Below the pieces are notes generated by a model. That model did no database searches. It saw nothing but the letters and a program-made list of their open reading frames with translations, and was not told where the DNA came from. 64,000 nt of DNA. Origin: Lonicera japonica. Taxonomy: Eukaryota > Streptophyta > Magnoliopsida > Dipsacales > Caprifoliaceae. The stretch spans positions 28,699,248-28,763,247 of the forward strand of contig CM038467.1 in the NCBI GenBank assembly GCA_021464415.1. Direction: 5' to 3'. The position numbers and the translations under genes were made by a program. The stretch's first letter is position 1, and the number at the start of each line of letters is the position of its first letter. Positions 13,301 through 25,593 of the stretch are shown in pieces.

Positions 13301-14103
13301 TTAGAAGCATCCCACTGCTGTGAATCTTCTCCTAATTCAGTTAAAAATGTGTAGGCTTCAGTGGGAGTGAGGTGCATGAACTTTCCCTTGTGCATGGACT
13401 CTATCATGTTACGAGAAGTGGGACTGAGACCATTATAAAAACATTGGACTAGACGACTTTTATCAATGCCGTGATGAGGGCATTTGATAATGAAATCTTG
13501 AAATCTATCCCATGCTTCATAAAATTGTTCATTGTCTTTCTGACGAAAATCTTGGATAGATTGACGCATTTCATTTGTTCGATTCATTGGGTAGAATTTA
13601 GACATGAACTTTTTGGCCAATTGATCCCATGAGCGAATTGAATCTTGTGGCAAAGAATTAAGCCACAAAGAAGCTTTGTCATGAAGAGAGAAAGGGAACA
13701 ACCTTAACCGGACATTCTCATCGTTTAGATTTTGGTTCTTAAAGGTTGCACAGACATTGAGAAATTTTCCCAAGTGAGGGTATGGACTCTCTCGGTCTAA
13801 GCCATGAAAACTGGGTAACATTGAAATCGTCGCCGGACGAATTTCAAAATGAGTAGCTGTAGTAGCTGGGAGGACAATACAAGATGGAGGATTTGCAGTG
13901 ATAGGAGCAAAGTAGTCTTTCAATGGACGTTCTTCCGCCATTTCCGGATGGGGAATTTGAACGATAGGAGATGTGGGTGAACTTGGACTCGAGACTATGG
14001 AAAATGGGGTGAGGTCAACTATAAGATCACAGAGATCCGTATCTCGTGAATCAAGAGTTGAATTGCTACGTGATCGGTTCAGTAGCCTTTTGGACTTTCG
14101 CAT
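10300..14103 (-). CDS. Gag-protease-reverse transcriptase polyprotein of the Athila-type element
   Basis: The ATG at 14103 is preferred (protein begins MRKSKRLL); the open frame extends further upstream but without ATG. Counting residues from the open-frame start at 14175, the gag core is about 110-260 ([23 protein letters not shown]), with a cysteine/histidine cluster (CTVCSSVHH) after it. A glutamine-rich low-complexity region follows. The aspartic protease is near 745-850 with the active-site motif DLGAS at about 755. RT runs from about 1090, with the catalytic motif FMDD near 1234 (10462-10473). The frame then leaves RT at the 8-T run 10341-10348 and stops after about 14 unrelated residues. 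The coordinates overlap the next pol frame by 32 bases. Confidence 0.93.
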   Translation of the reverse strand: MRKSKRLLNRSRSNSTLDSRDTDLCDLIVDLTPFSIVSSPSSPTSPIVQIPHPEMAEERPLKDYFAPITANPPSCIVLPATTATHFEIRPATISMLPSFHGLDRESPYPHLGKFLNVCATFKNQNLNDENVRLRLFPFSLHDKASLWLNSLPQDSIRSWDQLAKKFMSKFYPMNRTNEMRQSIQDFRQKDNEQFYEAWDRFQDFIIKCPHHGIDKSRLVQCFYNGLSPTSRNMIESMHKGKFMHLTPTEAYTFLTELGEDSQQWDASNEFSRSDPSLRTGGRYEIKSDPELKNLMQGLTALTKTVEALACSMQKQTVELTPIMSVHSEPNTFPCTVCSSVHHTAHSCPTFFPEPEPIMEQAFEFNNFRKPNPASFSQTYNSEWRNHPNFSWKQDQSSNPQHSQPQVRGPPGFQAQARQNPNQFPNDRHHFSHQNGNHSGNQQIVHSSSHSYGSAPQLSASRELVPQLPYAAPQQQSKSALEDLMLQILTQQQQTLNAHTQSTSQAIQQMQQQLSQLTAERDKGKFPSQPIANPKGNSKEPVYEVGSFSGQDQFQGELKSVTTLRSGRQIDNHVEMPNDSIENDTSVIPKFPPSEPEGVVQDTNLSKEDSKVSLKKKEGTQPKETIYVPRAPFPDRLALTTKAKHFDEIKEVFQNVHINIPFLTAIKQIPSYAKFLKDLCTVKRRTNVPHDAFIAEQATSVIQQKTVVKYKDPGRPTIPCKLGNKYSTQALLDLGASVNLLPYSLYQELGLQDMKPTRVTLQLADRSVKVPRGIVEDVLVKVSDFYYPVDFIVLDTQPSDENSIPIILGRPFLATANALINCRNGSMTLTFGNLTVEVNIFQLMKHPSDVEMVEEVCVIDSLVQEMVDHSYPDDPIQQCLNFLESDFDLDDAMDSVNSLLDSTTLIDIDKWITENETWTDCFESLHLEPILGIDTGPNSVVKSDCESMLATMPETEFTNVQDSQKSLDLKPLPSELKYVHLGSNQTHPVIIASDLTSEQEVNLVDVLRKHKSALGWNISDLKGISPTICSHRIHLEDGAKTSREPQRRLNPVMKEVVRSEILKLLDVGIIYPISDSQWVSPIHVVPKKSGITVVKNSDNELVPTRISTGWRVCIDYRKLNSVTRKDHFPLPFIDQMLERLAGHSFYCFLDGYSGYNQIPIDPQDQEKTTFTCPFGTFAYSRMPFGLCNAPATFQRCMMSIFSDMVERFLEVFMDDFSVYGSSFDQCLSHLTMVLERCQEKNLVLNWEKCHFMVKKRYCFGTCNLLQRY

Positions 14104-14976
14104 CCAATGATATAAATATTGTGAAATTTTGATTTTCCAAAAAGAATAGATTGGTGGTTCAAGAAAATAGGACACAAAATGACTACAATCCTAATTGGTT
14201 GACGTACACTAATAAAGGAAAGAATTCCTAGATAGCATATAACCAATTCTTATCTTCAATTTAGTGAAAGGGTAGTCAATTTTAATTATTCGCGGGTGGG
14301 AAAGCGCGAGCTCTTTGACACCACCTGATTGAAAATTTTGTGCTCCTACTCTTGTCCAGATTTGATCGAAACGAACAATAAAAATTGTCCGAGAAGCTTA
14401 CCAATTAAATTCTCCCAAATCAGGGCCGAAGGACTAATATGTTGGAGGGTCACAAAGGCACCACTTAAATACCAACTAGTCAATCTACCATAGGCTTGGA
14501 AGAGCTCACTGGAGTGGCTACCGATCGCTTCTTTTCTTTAGAGGTCCTATGAACACCGAATCCTATTTGGCTTGCTAGTGAGTTGATTTTAATTAATGAT
14601 GGCTTAGGATCACAAGCAAATGGATAAGCGATTGAGTGGGTGATGAAATCCCAACTCGTTTCAATAGCCGGGCTAGGCTTTAGGTCCAATTATTCATCAT
14701 TCACCATTCAAAATAAATGTGCTAAAAAATAAACATATAGCAATTAGAGCACATAGGAATTGACTCGCTGACAGGAGATTCGCGAGTGATAAAAAATGTA
14801 CCTCCCGCAAGCGGGGTGATGATTCGGTTGAGTCGATCGGGGGGAAATTTCTCCTAAATTTCAGTCGTCCCCGAGAGTCCTACTGACCCAAAATAGAGAG
14901 TCTTCAAGTGTTCTATTCTTTTTTTTTTCTTCTTCCAAAAATGCAGTCTCTATTTTGTCCAGTTTCCCTTTTGCAA

Positions 14977-15025
<49 letters not shown>

Positions 15026-15184
15026 CTTAATCTGGGCAGTCCCAGAACACCATATAAATAAATATTACAGTTTTTAAACAGTCCAAAATGTCCAAAAAAA
15101 AAAAAAAATTTACAACCAAATCGAATAATTACAACTAAATCTAACAAATCTCAAAAAGTCTTCACGTCATTTTCATTGGCGTCA
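14104..15184 (-). other. 5' leader of the Athila-type element
   Basis: This is non-coding sequence between the primer site and gag. It contains a T run of about 40 at 14981-15020 (plus strand) and a second A-rich run near 15095-15108. No supportable ORF; the short frames here are low-complexity lysine or phenylalanine runs. Confidence 0.7.
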
Positions 15185-15204
15185 GCTCCCCGGCAACGGC
15201 GCCA
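15185..15204 (-). other. Primer binding site of the Athila-type element
   Basis: On the minus strand, two bases after the LTR end, the sequence reads TGGCGCCGTTGCCGGGGAGC. This primer site is typical of Athila elements and is usually assigned to tRNA-Asp. It marks 15207-16783 as the 5' LTR. Confidence 0.85.
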
Positions 15205-15206
15205 TT

Positions 15207-16783
15207 TGATATGGAGCTATCTTCGTCGCTAAAAATAGCTTGATCAAAGACCCTTATGTACCTACAAAATATATTAGTAACGTAGATAGTAGTAGTAAGG
15301 GGTCAAATCCACGGGAGTTGTTTTATGAATCAATGAAAACAAAGTTGAGAAAATAATAGATTTAGAATAAAAACCATTTTTTTTTCTTTTAGAAATGCTT
15401 ACTTTTCTTAGGAATAATTTTAATACTACTAAAATGTAATGAAAGTAGAGAAAGTTGTCTTGGAGAAATAAAGTGTAGAGATTTCAAGAGTTAAGAATCC
15501 ACCACCAAATTATCAATGGATCTAGAATAATATATTATTGCACATATATACCCAAAATAAATTCTATACTAGTTTGATTAAATGGAATCACCTATGGAAT
15601 GTAGAGTGAACCCAAAAGCTAACCAAATAGTATTTGACAATTTATTTGTTTATAAGAGATTTTTCCTTTCAAGATCTATATTTTCTTCTTTTAGAAATAA
15701 TAATAATACAAGGTTGTCACTCACTTACATTAACATTAAAGAACTAGAAGATAAATTTGGAAAATAAAATGAACTTAAGAAAATCCTATGGTATGTAGCT
15801 CATCTCTTAAGTCAAGTATAAAAACCAAAATGGGATCACCTATGGTATGTAGAGTGATCCAAAGATCTTATTTAAGAAAAATCACAAATGAGTATATTTA
15901 TGCAATATTATAAAATTCTAAATCACAAATAAAAATGAGGCTTCATCTCTCCCCTTGAAAGGGAGATTAGCCTTCCATAAAGATAGAAGAACAAAACAAA
16001 TAATAAAATAGCTCCTTAAATATCTCCAAATATGTGAGTAAAAGAATTTCTCTCAACACTCTACAATATTATCTTCTTCAATAAAATGAAACAATAATAC
16101 AAGAAGAAGAAAAATATGTAGCACTCAAATATTTTCTCTCTCTAGAACAAGCTCTCTTGCTCCAAGCTCTCCTCCTTTCTTTCAAACTCACGTAGGTGGT
16201 CTCCTTCTCTTGGCCAAATATGAATCAATATATGTGTGAAAATGGGAGAGGAACATAATCATGAAAAGTAGACAATGGGGTGAGGGGGTGTAAGAGAATA
16301 ATAGGCTTTGTCTAGAGAGTGGAGTGTGTAAGAGAATAATGTGGACATTGTCTAGGTAGTGGAGTGTTGGGTTATGGGTTGAGAGATTAAAAAAATATGA
16401 GAGTGGGCACACACACTTTTGGGATATTTTTCTCTCTTTTTTTCTTTTGCTGCCGGAATATTGCAATGAAATTTCGGATATGAAGATGGCCGAATTTGGA
16501 AAAGTGTTGAACTGGAAAGTTGTAGCTCTCGAAATTCTCTTGATTTTAGGCTCAAGAAACGCATGATTCGGAGTTCCGAGCAAAAAGTTATGCTTTAAAA
16601 ACTATCCGAGCAACTTTAGGTGTCCTGTCTCACATATTCAACAAAGTTAAGCATTTAATTACATAAATTGAGACAAGAACCTGCAAAACAACTAAATGTC
16701 AACATTAGATAATATAATGCAATTTTTGACACTTAAATTTCGGCATTTGGGGAATTAAAAATAACAGTTTTGGGTGCTTATCA
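15207..16783 (-). repeat. 5' LTR of the Athila-type element
   Basis: 1577 bp, the same length as and apparently identical to 4828-6404. It should hold the element's promoter and transcript start. It is followed by the TSD atatg at 16784-16788. Confidence 0.95.
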
Positions 16784-17905
16784 ATATGTGTGTGTATGTA
16801 ATTCCAAAATCGTACGAAGAACAAAATATTATAATCATATACTATTAGCTCGCAAAGAAATCCACCGCAAAATTATAAATGCAAAAATCAAGATTCAACC
16901 TAAACATAAGCAAATATAAGGTTGATTGGCGATGGTTACTCTTATTTATGTAGTTTATTATAATTTTTTAATAAAAAAAATTAATTTCAATTTCAATTCA
17001 AGCTACCTATATAGTGGATTGAAGTAACTTTAAACTTTGTAAGAAGTGATTAAGGTTAATTTACGATTGCTTCTAATTAAGGTTTGATTGGCCAGGATAG
17101 TTAATTTGCCTTTTGTTTGATTGATTGAAATGTGACATAGACTCAATTTAATTCTGTCTGATTAACTCAATTCACTATTGTTTTATTTAATCAAAATTAC
17201 AAAACTTTTGTGCATGCAATTAAACCATAACAAACAAGTTGTACAATGAAAAATAAAAAAAATTGGAGTTTGTTTATCTTTCAAAGGGCAAAACCAACTT
17301 TTACTATCTTTTTAAACTATGTAAAATACACATACGCGAGCAAATCAAACGAGTCATTACCTCAGAAAAAACAAAAATTAAAAAAATATATACGAGGTTT
17401 TGCACTAATTCAGTCCATCCCATCAAAACAGTGTTGGTCTGTGGCAGCCCAACATCCATCTTTTAAAATCTACAAAAAAAATAAAAAAATACAAGATAAC
17501 TAAATTAATCTTTGCGCTAGAGTTAGTTTATTCCTCTGAACTAAACCATAAAAGAAATAATTGTAGATTTTAAAACAAAATTTTCATATACATAATTCAG
17601 TGAAAGTCTTCTTTCACCCCGCCCCGACCCAAATATCCTCATTTTATATGCAAGAAAGAATAAAGTTTGTATTATTGTATGGTTTAAATTCACGAGGGAT
17701 TTGCTTTAGATGGAAAAAGGGGAAGAAAAAAAAGGGAAGCTTGATATTAGTAAGCATTACTGGTACCATAAACAATATATATAATTATATATACATATAT
17801 ATACACTGTCTTTTCGAAAGTTTTTATTCTATTTTATTGCACCGACAAAAAATCGAACACTAATGCCAGCCATGTGATACCAAGGCCATTTAATTTTTTT
17901 GAAAG
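16784..17905. other. AT-rich intergenic stretch downstream of TNL-1
   Basis: No convincing gene. Short frames at 17246-17503 and 17600-17863 are lysine/isoleucine-rich and match nothing I know. The first bases (from 16784) are the right flank of the gypsy insertion site. The last few hundred bases probably include the TNL-1 3' UTR and polyadenylation region, with several taaaat/aataaa-like words on the minus strand. Confidence 0.5.
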
Positions 17906-20900
17906 TTAATTTGAATTGAAAGCATGTAAAACACGTGTACCTTCATATGTTACGTGCGACCCGAATACTTGTTGAAACCAACTCTTTGTTGTTGCTGTTT
18001 TTGTAAAAAAGGGGAGCATATAATGATGGCAGAGAAGGAAGGCTTGTGGGCTCATAAACTGATAGTTTGACAAATCTCCACCAATGACTTCTTTCTTCTT
18101 GTTGTCATGCTGACAAGTGTTTGCTTTCATATCTTCTTCTTCTTTTTCTCCTTCTTCTTCACCACCCCATACAAGGTTTATACCAAACTCTTTCACCTCT
18201 AAACCCTCACTGGTAATTACTGAAATATCAACTTCATCGCCACTTTCCAAATGATTCCAAAACTTCCAATGGCTTAACAATACAAATTCTTCTTCTTCAT
18301 TCTCCTCTCCTGGGATTGCTATAGCCACAGGGGTGTATATCCACTTGAATTGCTTGGTCTTATTATAAATCTTGGTAAATAAGAGATTAGGATGTCCAAT
18401 ATCATCAGTGTTTGAGAGTGTGTACACAGAGTAAACATTTAATCCTGGAATCCTAAGACTAGGAGGATGTGAAGGTACAACAAAGGATACTGATGATGAT
18501 GAACCCATGTTATTATTTCTATCACCACACCAACTTGGAATATCTTCCCCTCGAACAAATGTGTTGAATATACCAAATTCATATAATCCCTGGACCCACG
18601 TGATAATTGATTAATTAATTAATTAATTTTAAGGATTCATTATGCAGTCAATATCTATGTATGTATATATAGACAGAGACAAAGAGAGATAGTGCACCTG
18701 ACGTCTATTTTCCTCAATCCCAACCTCAAGGCTGTTGAAAGTGTTCCAAAATTTTAAGCTGAGCCCCTGTCTGATTAATTCGATACCACGTAAGCCTAAA
18801 TTATCGAATATTTCTCTATTAACTTTGTCCATCGATTCCAACTTGAACATACCTTGAACCTCTTTTAGTTTTACACAACCAACTGAATAAACGCAAGGTG
18901 TAGTTATTAAAGCTACCTGATATGTTACACTTTCCAATGATCTACACCCATCAACTCGCAGAGTTTCTACATTTGGTAGGCCTGAAATTGAATGGATTTT
19001 TTTACATGAACTTAACACGAGTGTTGAAAGCTGATGAAGACTACCAACGCATCGTGGCAGGTTAAGAAAAAGATTGTAGCTTAAATCTAACTCCTTCAAC
19101 ATGGATAGGTTACTAAAATCCAAGGGAAAATCATCATCTGATAAGTTACAATTTTGAAGACTAAGGCTTATTAAAGAGCGTGGCAAAGAAACACATATAC
19201 ATCGTGGGCTTTTCAATACTGGTTTTGATAACCATGGCTGAAACAATGAATGCCACAATTTGACAGGATCTCTGCAGGTAGAGGTCAATGCATTTATGGT
19301 TACTCCATTAGCGTTAAGCACTTTTAAGGACTCTACACTTGTCAAATCCATTAGAAACTCACGAATATTTAAGCAGCCATCGAGTAATAATGTTTGAAGA
19401 GATTTTAGCATGCCAATGTTTGGAAACTTCCTTAGACTTTTGCAATTTTCTAGATTCAGTAAAGTAAGCCTCTTTAGGTTTCCAATGGTATTACAAACCT
19501 CGACCAAACTAATACAACCTTCGAGGATCAATCTCTCAAGTTTGTGGAGTCCTATGAAGTTAGGTGTTTTGACAAGCCTTTGAGAATGACTAAGATTAAG
19601 GATCTTCAATGATAAAAGAACCTGTAATACCAAGAAAAATTCCAAAGTTATTGTTAGTTAAAATAAGGAATGAATATATATAACCACTATAAGAGAAAAG
19701 CATTTGGTTGTTACTAAATACCTTCTTTCCGGCCCAAACATGTTCTAGTTTGCTGTAACTCATGTCAAGAGATACAAGATTTCCCAAAGGTAATTCAAAA
19801 GGTATAGATTTTAAAGGAAACCCATGCCAACACAACCATCTTAAACCTTCAGGGAAATACTCACAACTTCCACTTAGTTTTGCATAGTTGAGTTTCAAAA
19901 GTCTCAATTTGTCCATTCTTGAAAATGTTTCATAGTTGAAATATACGTCACTTGATTGGTTTGAAGAGAGGATGTTGAAATAGCGTCTTCTAAATGACTT
20001 GCCTTGATTTGATGGCAAGATCCTGTTGCAAAATTCATCATGTTGGAGTTTCTTCCCATGTCTAACATTAAAAGTGTCATCCTTGTACATTTGCGTGTCA
20101 AGTACGAGACCTTCAATTATTTCTGTTCCCTAATATAAAAGAAAATATAAAATAAAATAAAGACCATATATAATTTATGAGCATACAATAGGGAAAAAAA
20201 TATGCTTCGTAATATATTAAGAATATTCCTTACCCTTTTTTCTTTCAACACTATAAAGGAATCCTTGGGACGCCACAATCTACTACGCCTCCAAGGCTCC
20301 TTAGGTGATTCTTGGTCAACTATCCACCATCCCATCTTTTGAAGCAATTGATGCATCATTAGCTTGCCAGACCTTTCTATGGAAATGAGACATCTATCAA
20401 TGAGGTTTTGAATTCCACACATTGTGAAGAAAGCACACTTATTCAATATTTCGATTATCTCGTCTTTGTTGTGTCCAACAAAGAAACAAGCAATATGCAG
20501 GAACAAGTTTTTGTCATGGTCATCATGCAATGAATCAAAGCTTATTTTAAGCACATTTAGAATTTTAAATTCCGGAATTACTTCCATTTTTTCTAACGTA
20601 TTTTTCCATACATCTATACTCTTCCCCGATAAAGAAGAAGCCAAAATTTCACAAGCCAAAGGAAGCCCTCCACAATGATATACCGCCCTTTCAGATTGTT
20701 CCTTATAACCTTTGTTAGGAAGTTCATTTCCAAAGGCATGCCAACAAAAGAGCTCCAACGATTCATAGAAGCTTAAATTATGGACTGTATGAAGTGTATG
20801 AACTTCATGAGTCTTTAGCAACGACTTGTTCCTAGTTGTTATGATGATTTTAGTCCCTGGATAAAACTCCCGCGTCCCAAGTAGTGCATCTAATTGTTTC

Positions 20901-21978
20901 ACTTCATCAACATCATCTATAACAACAAGAACCCTTTTACAACATGTTGCTTCATTGATCTTAATAATACCCTCATCAACATTGTAAATTTCTTCTTTCT
21001 TCCCCTTTAGGATATTTGAAAGAAGTTGTCGTTGTAAGTTAACCAAGCCATTGGAACGCTCAGACTCCTCTTTAACTGAAGCAAGAAAGCTACTTCCTTC
21101 GAATCTTTGAAAATTCAAATTATAAACATATTTTGCAATGGTGGTCTTTCCTATCCCACCCATACCACATATTACAAGTATGTCTTTACTTGATGACCTA
21201 TCGTGTACCCATGAATCAATGTTTTGGGCTCGAGAATGCATTCCAACTAAGTGACGAGTAACGTGTAAGACTCCACGGTTGAGTTTACGTTCGACCTCCT
21301 TGACAATTTCTTGGATGAACTTTGCTTCGTGCCTAAAATTTTAATAATTAAATTAAAGGATTGTCTCACGATATAATATCTCATAAAGAAAAAAAGTAGA
21401 AGAATGCATATATAACATATGCACCAATTTAGAAATCAAAAAAAATTTGGAAATAACATATAATATATCATGAAAATGTTTAGGCCATCGAGGATAAGGC
21501 TATTGAATATACTTTAATATGTCTTAGATGAATGTAATTCGGTGTAACTTAAACATGGATTAATTAATACTTATTTAGGTGGAGGATAGTTGTATCTTTG
21601 TACATTGCATTTGACAAGCCAATTAAATGTACAAAGATACAGCTATGTTGTGATATAGAGGTTTGGGCCCATTTATACCAACTTAAAATATCAACAATTA
21701 CATGATCAACACGTAATATGTACGTATCAATTTTCTATATCATTTTCTAAGATGATATAGAAAACTAATATCCAGGGACTACAACATAATTGCTCCACTG
21801 ACATCATTGTTTCTGTTTTTCTCCTCATCATTAATTACTACATTTGCTACTCTAATTATATATGAATGTAGCTAGCAATATATAATTTCATTTCTTATTA
21901 TATAGTGAATAAAGTGGACTCCAACATCCACATTGTGCCACATAGCATGCTATTATTGAGTCTCCATACCCCCACCTA

Positions 21979-22009
<31 letters not shown>

Positions 22010-25000
22010 AACAGTTTCTTTCTTTTGATTCAAATGGCCTAGCTGTTAAAGGCCCTATATAATCCTTGCACTTGCAAGGTTTTAATCCCCACTTCTCACA
22101 TTGATAATATAATTTTTTTTTGAAATTAAAGAATGAATGGGTAAAATCGTAAGATAAGAAGCCTGACACAAGTTCAATTCCACTAAAATGGCTTTTGGTT
22201 TTACATAATACTCCCTCCGTCCCAATTTAATTGTCACACTTTGAAAAACTAAAAATTAAGAAGACATAATGATTACTCGAAGAGAAAATACTTATTTCCA
22301 AAACTGTCCTTTACTTTTCTTTCAATAAAAAAGGTGGCGGGACCCAAAATAAAGAAAGTGAGGAGAACTTAAAAGGGTAATATTGGAAATAAAAAAATTG
22401 TTGTAATTAATGACATGCTAAATATAAAAAGTGGACAATAATTTTGGGACAACTATAAATGGAATAGTGGACAATTAAATTGGGACGGAGGGAGTAGTAT
22501 TTTATAAATCCCTCTCCTAGAATTTCATTTTAATTACTCTCTCTCTCTCTAGAATTTCATTTTAATTACTCTCTCCCTCTCTATCTCTCTCTATTTTCAA
22601 ACGGTTTCTAATTACTCTTTCCCTTTCTCAAAGTATAAAAAAAAATTGTTCCGAATTTTAATAAATATATTAAGTTGTGAAATATAAACTTAATGTATAT
22701 TTCTGAATAGATTTGTGAGAATTGATTGTTTTGTAACGAAAATTTTGGGCAACGTGATTGGAGTGGTCACCATTGTGGTCCTAGTGTGCATATATATAAA
22801 GGAGAAGAAGAGCTCAAATTTACATTTTTACTTTATTTTCTTGCAATTTTTGGTGCTTACATCTTACGAGTTTGATGACAATATAGGGAGATGTTTTGAT
22901 CCAAATTATTTTTTTTCATTTCCGACTTTTGAATATTCTTACACGCATGAGGTACCATTCACTTTAAAATGTCTACATTGGAATTTGTAACGTTTGATGG
23001 TTGCACGAATGTTCATATAACTATTAGTTGTGAATATTCTTACATTTTGCCTTTTAGAATAATTCCTTTTTATAACATTATTATTATTGGCCTAAACAAG
23101 ATATTAATATATAAAGAAAAGCGAGTTAAGGAGCAATATATTTTTTTTATTCCATTTGAATGAACAATCAAAGATATGAATGTCGGTCAATTCTTCACCT
23201 TATTTTTTCACAAAACAATATATATAGCAACAAAAGTAAAGTGATACTTACAATTTGCATCAAACCATCATGAATATAATAGTCCGTTTCACAGTAGGTT
23301 CTTATATATATATATTGAAAGTAAATATATAAAATTATACATATGTTACTTTCTAGAATATTTATTGCATTTGTGTATGATCTAAGTTATGGTCTTTTTT
23401 CCCATATAAGTAGTGAATAATAATCGGGTGGTTCGAGAGGAATGACATATGGGTTGGGGACTCAAACATTGTACTTTTGAAACATAAAATTGTAGGATAT
23501 TTTTTAAGGTATTTCTTTGTTGAAACATGATTAGTGAATTAGAAAAAATCATAAATTCTTAAACATAAGATTCAACCACAAACCTGTGACTTCCTATATT
23601 AATGTTCACAATTCGTCCTTAGAAATTTTTTTCCATTAATTATTCATCACATTTGTCGATATATATATATATATATATATAAATCGCTTGCAATTCTTGC
23701 AGACTACAAACTAGTCCTTAGAATTATTGCATGCAAACACTTGTCTGTGTTTGCACATAGATAATTCATATTTATTTTGATGAAGATATAGATAAGGTTA
23801 TATATGCATTCTTATTTAAGTTATTAGTGATGTTTTATTTATTGAAAAAATATTTTGAAATCTTCAACCACTAGCAAAAATGATATTTAAGGTTAAGCCT
23901 AATCGAAAATTAGTAAAATATTGATATTTCAAAAAAATTCTCGTGAGCCAACATTCTTGACTGTCTTTCTCAAACAGTAAGAACAGAGCCAGCAAATGTT
24001 ACTAAAGGGGAGCAACCTTAGTTCTAAATTTCTTTCTTAATTAAAAGGGCTAAATTGCACTTGTAACATATTTATTCTTTTCAAAATAAAGGGTGGTGGA
24101 AAATAGCTAATAAAAGCATATTTTCTAATTTTGTAAAGATAATTTAATATTAAAATACAAAATTCTATAAATTAAAGGGGAGCAATTTTCCCTTTTATGC
24201 CTTATATATCCCTCTGTCCCTGTTCAACGGGGAGAATTTGAGCATTTTATTTGGTCAAAAGTTGATAGCATCTACATATTTATTAATAATTTATTTAATT
24301 AGGTAACAAAATTGTATTCATCTCAGTCCCTTTTGAGCAACATGTTTGATTTTTTCAAGGGATGTCCTGGATTTGGTAGTACCAAACAAAATTAGATACA
24401 AGTTTGTCTTGTAACAATTTAAAAAATGTATATTCCTGATGCTAATTAGATTTGAGCTTGTGACTTCTTTTAAAAAATATATATAGAAAACCAAAAATAC
24501 CTTCCATGACATATCTCTCTTGACATTTGTTAGAATGTAGGGGTGTGTTTGATATAAGTTAGAAAAACGAAAATTCTACTAATTTTAAGGGAGTTGGATA
24601 AGGATAGGAGGAGTTAGTCACTGTGCTATTATTTTTTCGGTTTTTTCAAATCCAATTCTTAGGGCAATGGATGAAGAAATTTTTTTCATAAAAGCATGGG
24701 CAGAAGATGGAGAACATCTCAACAAATCATTCTCTCTTCTTCTAACCTCTTATAAACTTAAGGGTAAAAGACCAAAAGGTATAATGAACTTTACACCTTT
24801 TTACAAAATGGGTAACATATGTTTTTTCCAATTATATATTTTGACAACAATCTTTTAATATTTCAACATTTTGGGTGATATTTAATGATATGCATTAGTG
24901 TTACTTTTACCCATATTGTCTTGTACTTTTTGGTCTTTTACCTTAAACTTAATTGTTTTTCTAATTATTTTTCAATTTACTTATGAAATGGACACTTAGA

Positions 25001-25593
25001 AGAAAATGGGAAAACTAAGAAGACAAAAAATTGAAAAAAGTATGTAAAAAATGAACTTACCCATTAGCTTGGTTCTTTAAGACCATTCCTGTTAGGTTTG
25101 CAACTTCTCTAAGTGCTACCTTCCAACCTTTCACCTTTTCCATCCCTTCTTTCTTTTTTTCATCATCAATTTTAGCGTTTAATAGTTCCTCTTCATATCT
25201 AGCAAATGCTTCTCCACTGCTCCCTTCTTGATTCCTCACATCGAATGGATCCACGTCATAGAAGACCGGCAAAACTGTATGACTACTACTCCTACTCCAC
25301 TCGAGAATCATCATAACCTCGTCAAGACACCATTTAGAAAATACGTAGTTCTTTGACAACACTATAATCGAAATCCTCGAATGTTGTATTGCTTTGCGCA
25401 ATTCTAACTCTAGTCTCTTTCCCCTTTCTATATCATCATCGTCTCTAAATGTACGAAGTCCGGCTTGAACAAGAGCGGTATAGAGGTGATCGGTGAAGGT
25501 TTTACGAGTATCCTCGCCTCTAAAACTCAAAAACACTTGATAATTATATTTAAGTGTTGACGAGGAGGCTTCTTGATCTCTCACAATTGCCAT
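17906..25593 (-). CDS. TNL-1: intact TIR-NBS-LRR immune receptor with C-terminal post-LRR domain
   Basis: Five exons are proposed: 25593-25061, 21332-20234, 20129-19722, 19621-18698 and 18589-17906. All introns are GT-AG and the phases join to one 3648-base frame, 1215 aa. Exon 1 is the TIR domain (residues 1-177; YQVFLSFRGEDTRKTFTDHLY, and SKWCLDE with the expected catalytic Glu92). Exon 2 is NB-ARC: P-loop GMGGIGKTT with K240, kinase-2 VVIDD at 314-318, TTR at 343-345, GLPL at 400-403, and MHQ at 504-506 in place of the usual MHD. Exons 3-4 (545-988) carry leucine-rich repeats (LKILNLSHS, LERLILEGC). Exon 5 resembles the C-JID post-LRR domain (IPSWC, SVSFVVP, LNVYSVY) and has an acidic run near GGEEEGEKEEED. 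Such proteins act as intracellular pathogen receptors; TIR domains of this class hydrolyse NAD+. The ligand is unknown. It faces TNL-2 head to head. Confidence 0.93.
21588..21643. other. Inverted repeat (18-20 bp stem) in TNL-1 intron 1
   Basis: The sequence agttgtatctttgtacatt is followed about 20 bases later by its near-complement aatgtacaaagatacagct. The stem has one mismatch over about 19 bp. It may be a small MITE remnant or simply a hairpin; no function is claimed. Confidence 0.6.
21731..21764. other. Perfect 13-bp hairpin in TNL-1 intron 1
   Basis: Ttttctatatcat and atgatatagaaaa form a perfect 13-bp stem with an 8-base loop. This is about 90 bases from the previous hairpin. Confidence 0.6.
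21978..22006. repeat. CT microsatellite
   Basis: An uninterrupted ct repeat of about 14 units followed by ttctc, within TNL-1 intron 1. Confidence 0.85.
22211..22494. mobile_element. Stowaway-type (Tc1/mariner) MITE
   Basis: The 284-bp element has inverted ends ctccctccgtcccaatttaa and its complement, flanked by the dinucleotide ta at 22209-22210 and 22495-22496. CTCCCTCCGTCCC ends with a TA duplication are the hallmark of plant Stowaway elements. There is no ORF. It sits in intron 1 of TNL-1 and no counterpart was seen in the TNL-2 intron. Confidence 0.95.
22512..22586. repeat. Tandem duplication with CT-rich spacer
   Basis: The segment tagaatttcattttaattac followed by a ct run occurs twice in a row with a period of about 38 bases. 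Confidence 0.75.

Larger units (their letters stand above)
4828..16783 (-). mobile_element. Full-length Athila-type Ty3/gypsy LTR retrotransposon
   Basis: The two LTRs (4828-6404 and 15207-16783) are both 1577 bp, and the whole is flanked by the 5-bp TSD atatg at 4823-4827 and 16784-16788. On the minus strand the order is LTR, primer binding site, gag-protease-RT, RNase H-integrase, long non-coding segment, polypurine tract, LTR. The domain order and gag type fit the Athila clade of Ty3/gypsy. No env-like third ORF is seen. The LTRs appear identical throughout the parts compared, so the insertion is very recent. One frameshift at an 8-T run (10341-10348, plus strand) splits pol. Confidence 0.95.
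21333..25060 (-). other. Intron 1 of TNL-1 (3.7 kb)
   Basis: The intron separates the TIR and NB-ARC exons, the usual place in TNL genes. The donor reads GTAAGT right after the TIR exon and the acceptor AG lies at 21333-21334 (plus-strand ct at 21333-21334). It contains a Stowaway MITE (22211-22494), a CT repeat (about 21978-22006), a TA repeat (23659-23680) and two short hairpins (21588-21643 and 21731-21764). Short frames inside (22715-22990, 24318-24512, 24667-24858) show no homology I recognise. Confidence 0.8.

Noticed and set aside
8925..13354. Plus-strand frames opposite the Athila polyprotein
   Set aside because: Antisense shadows of a strong minus-strand coding region with recognised motifs.
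24537..24800. ggggtgtgtttgatataag resembling a Tourist-like left end
   Set aside because: No complementary right end or TTA duplication was found downstream.
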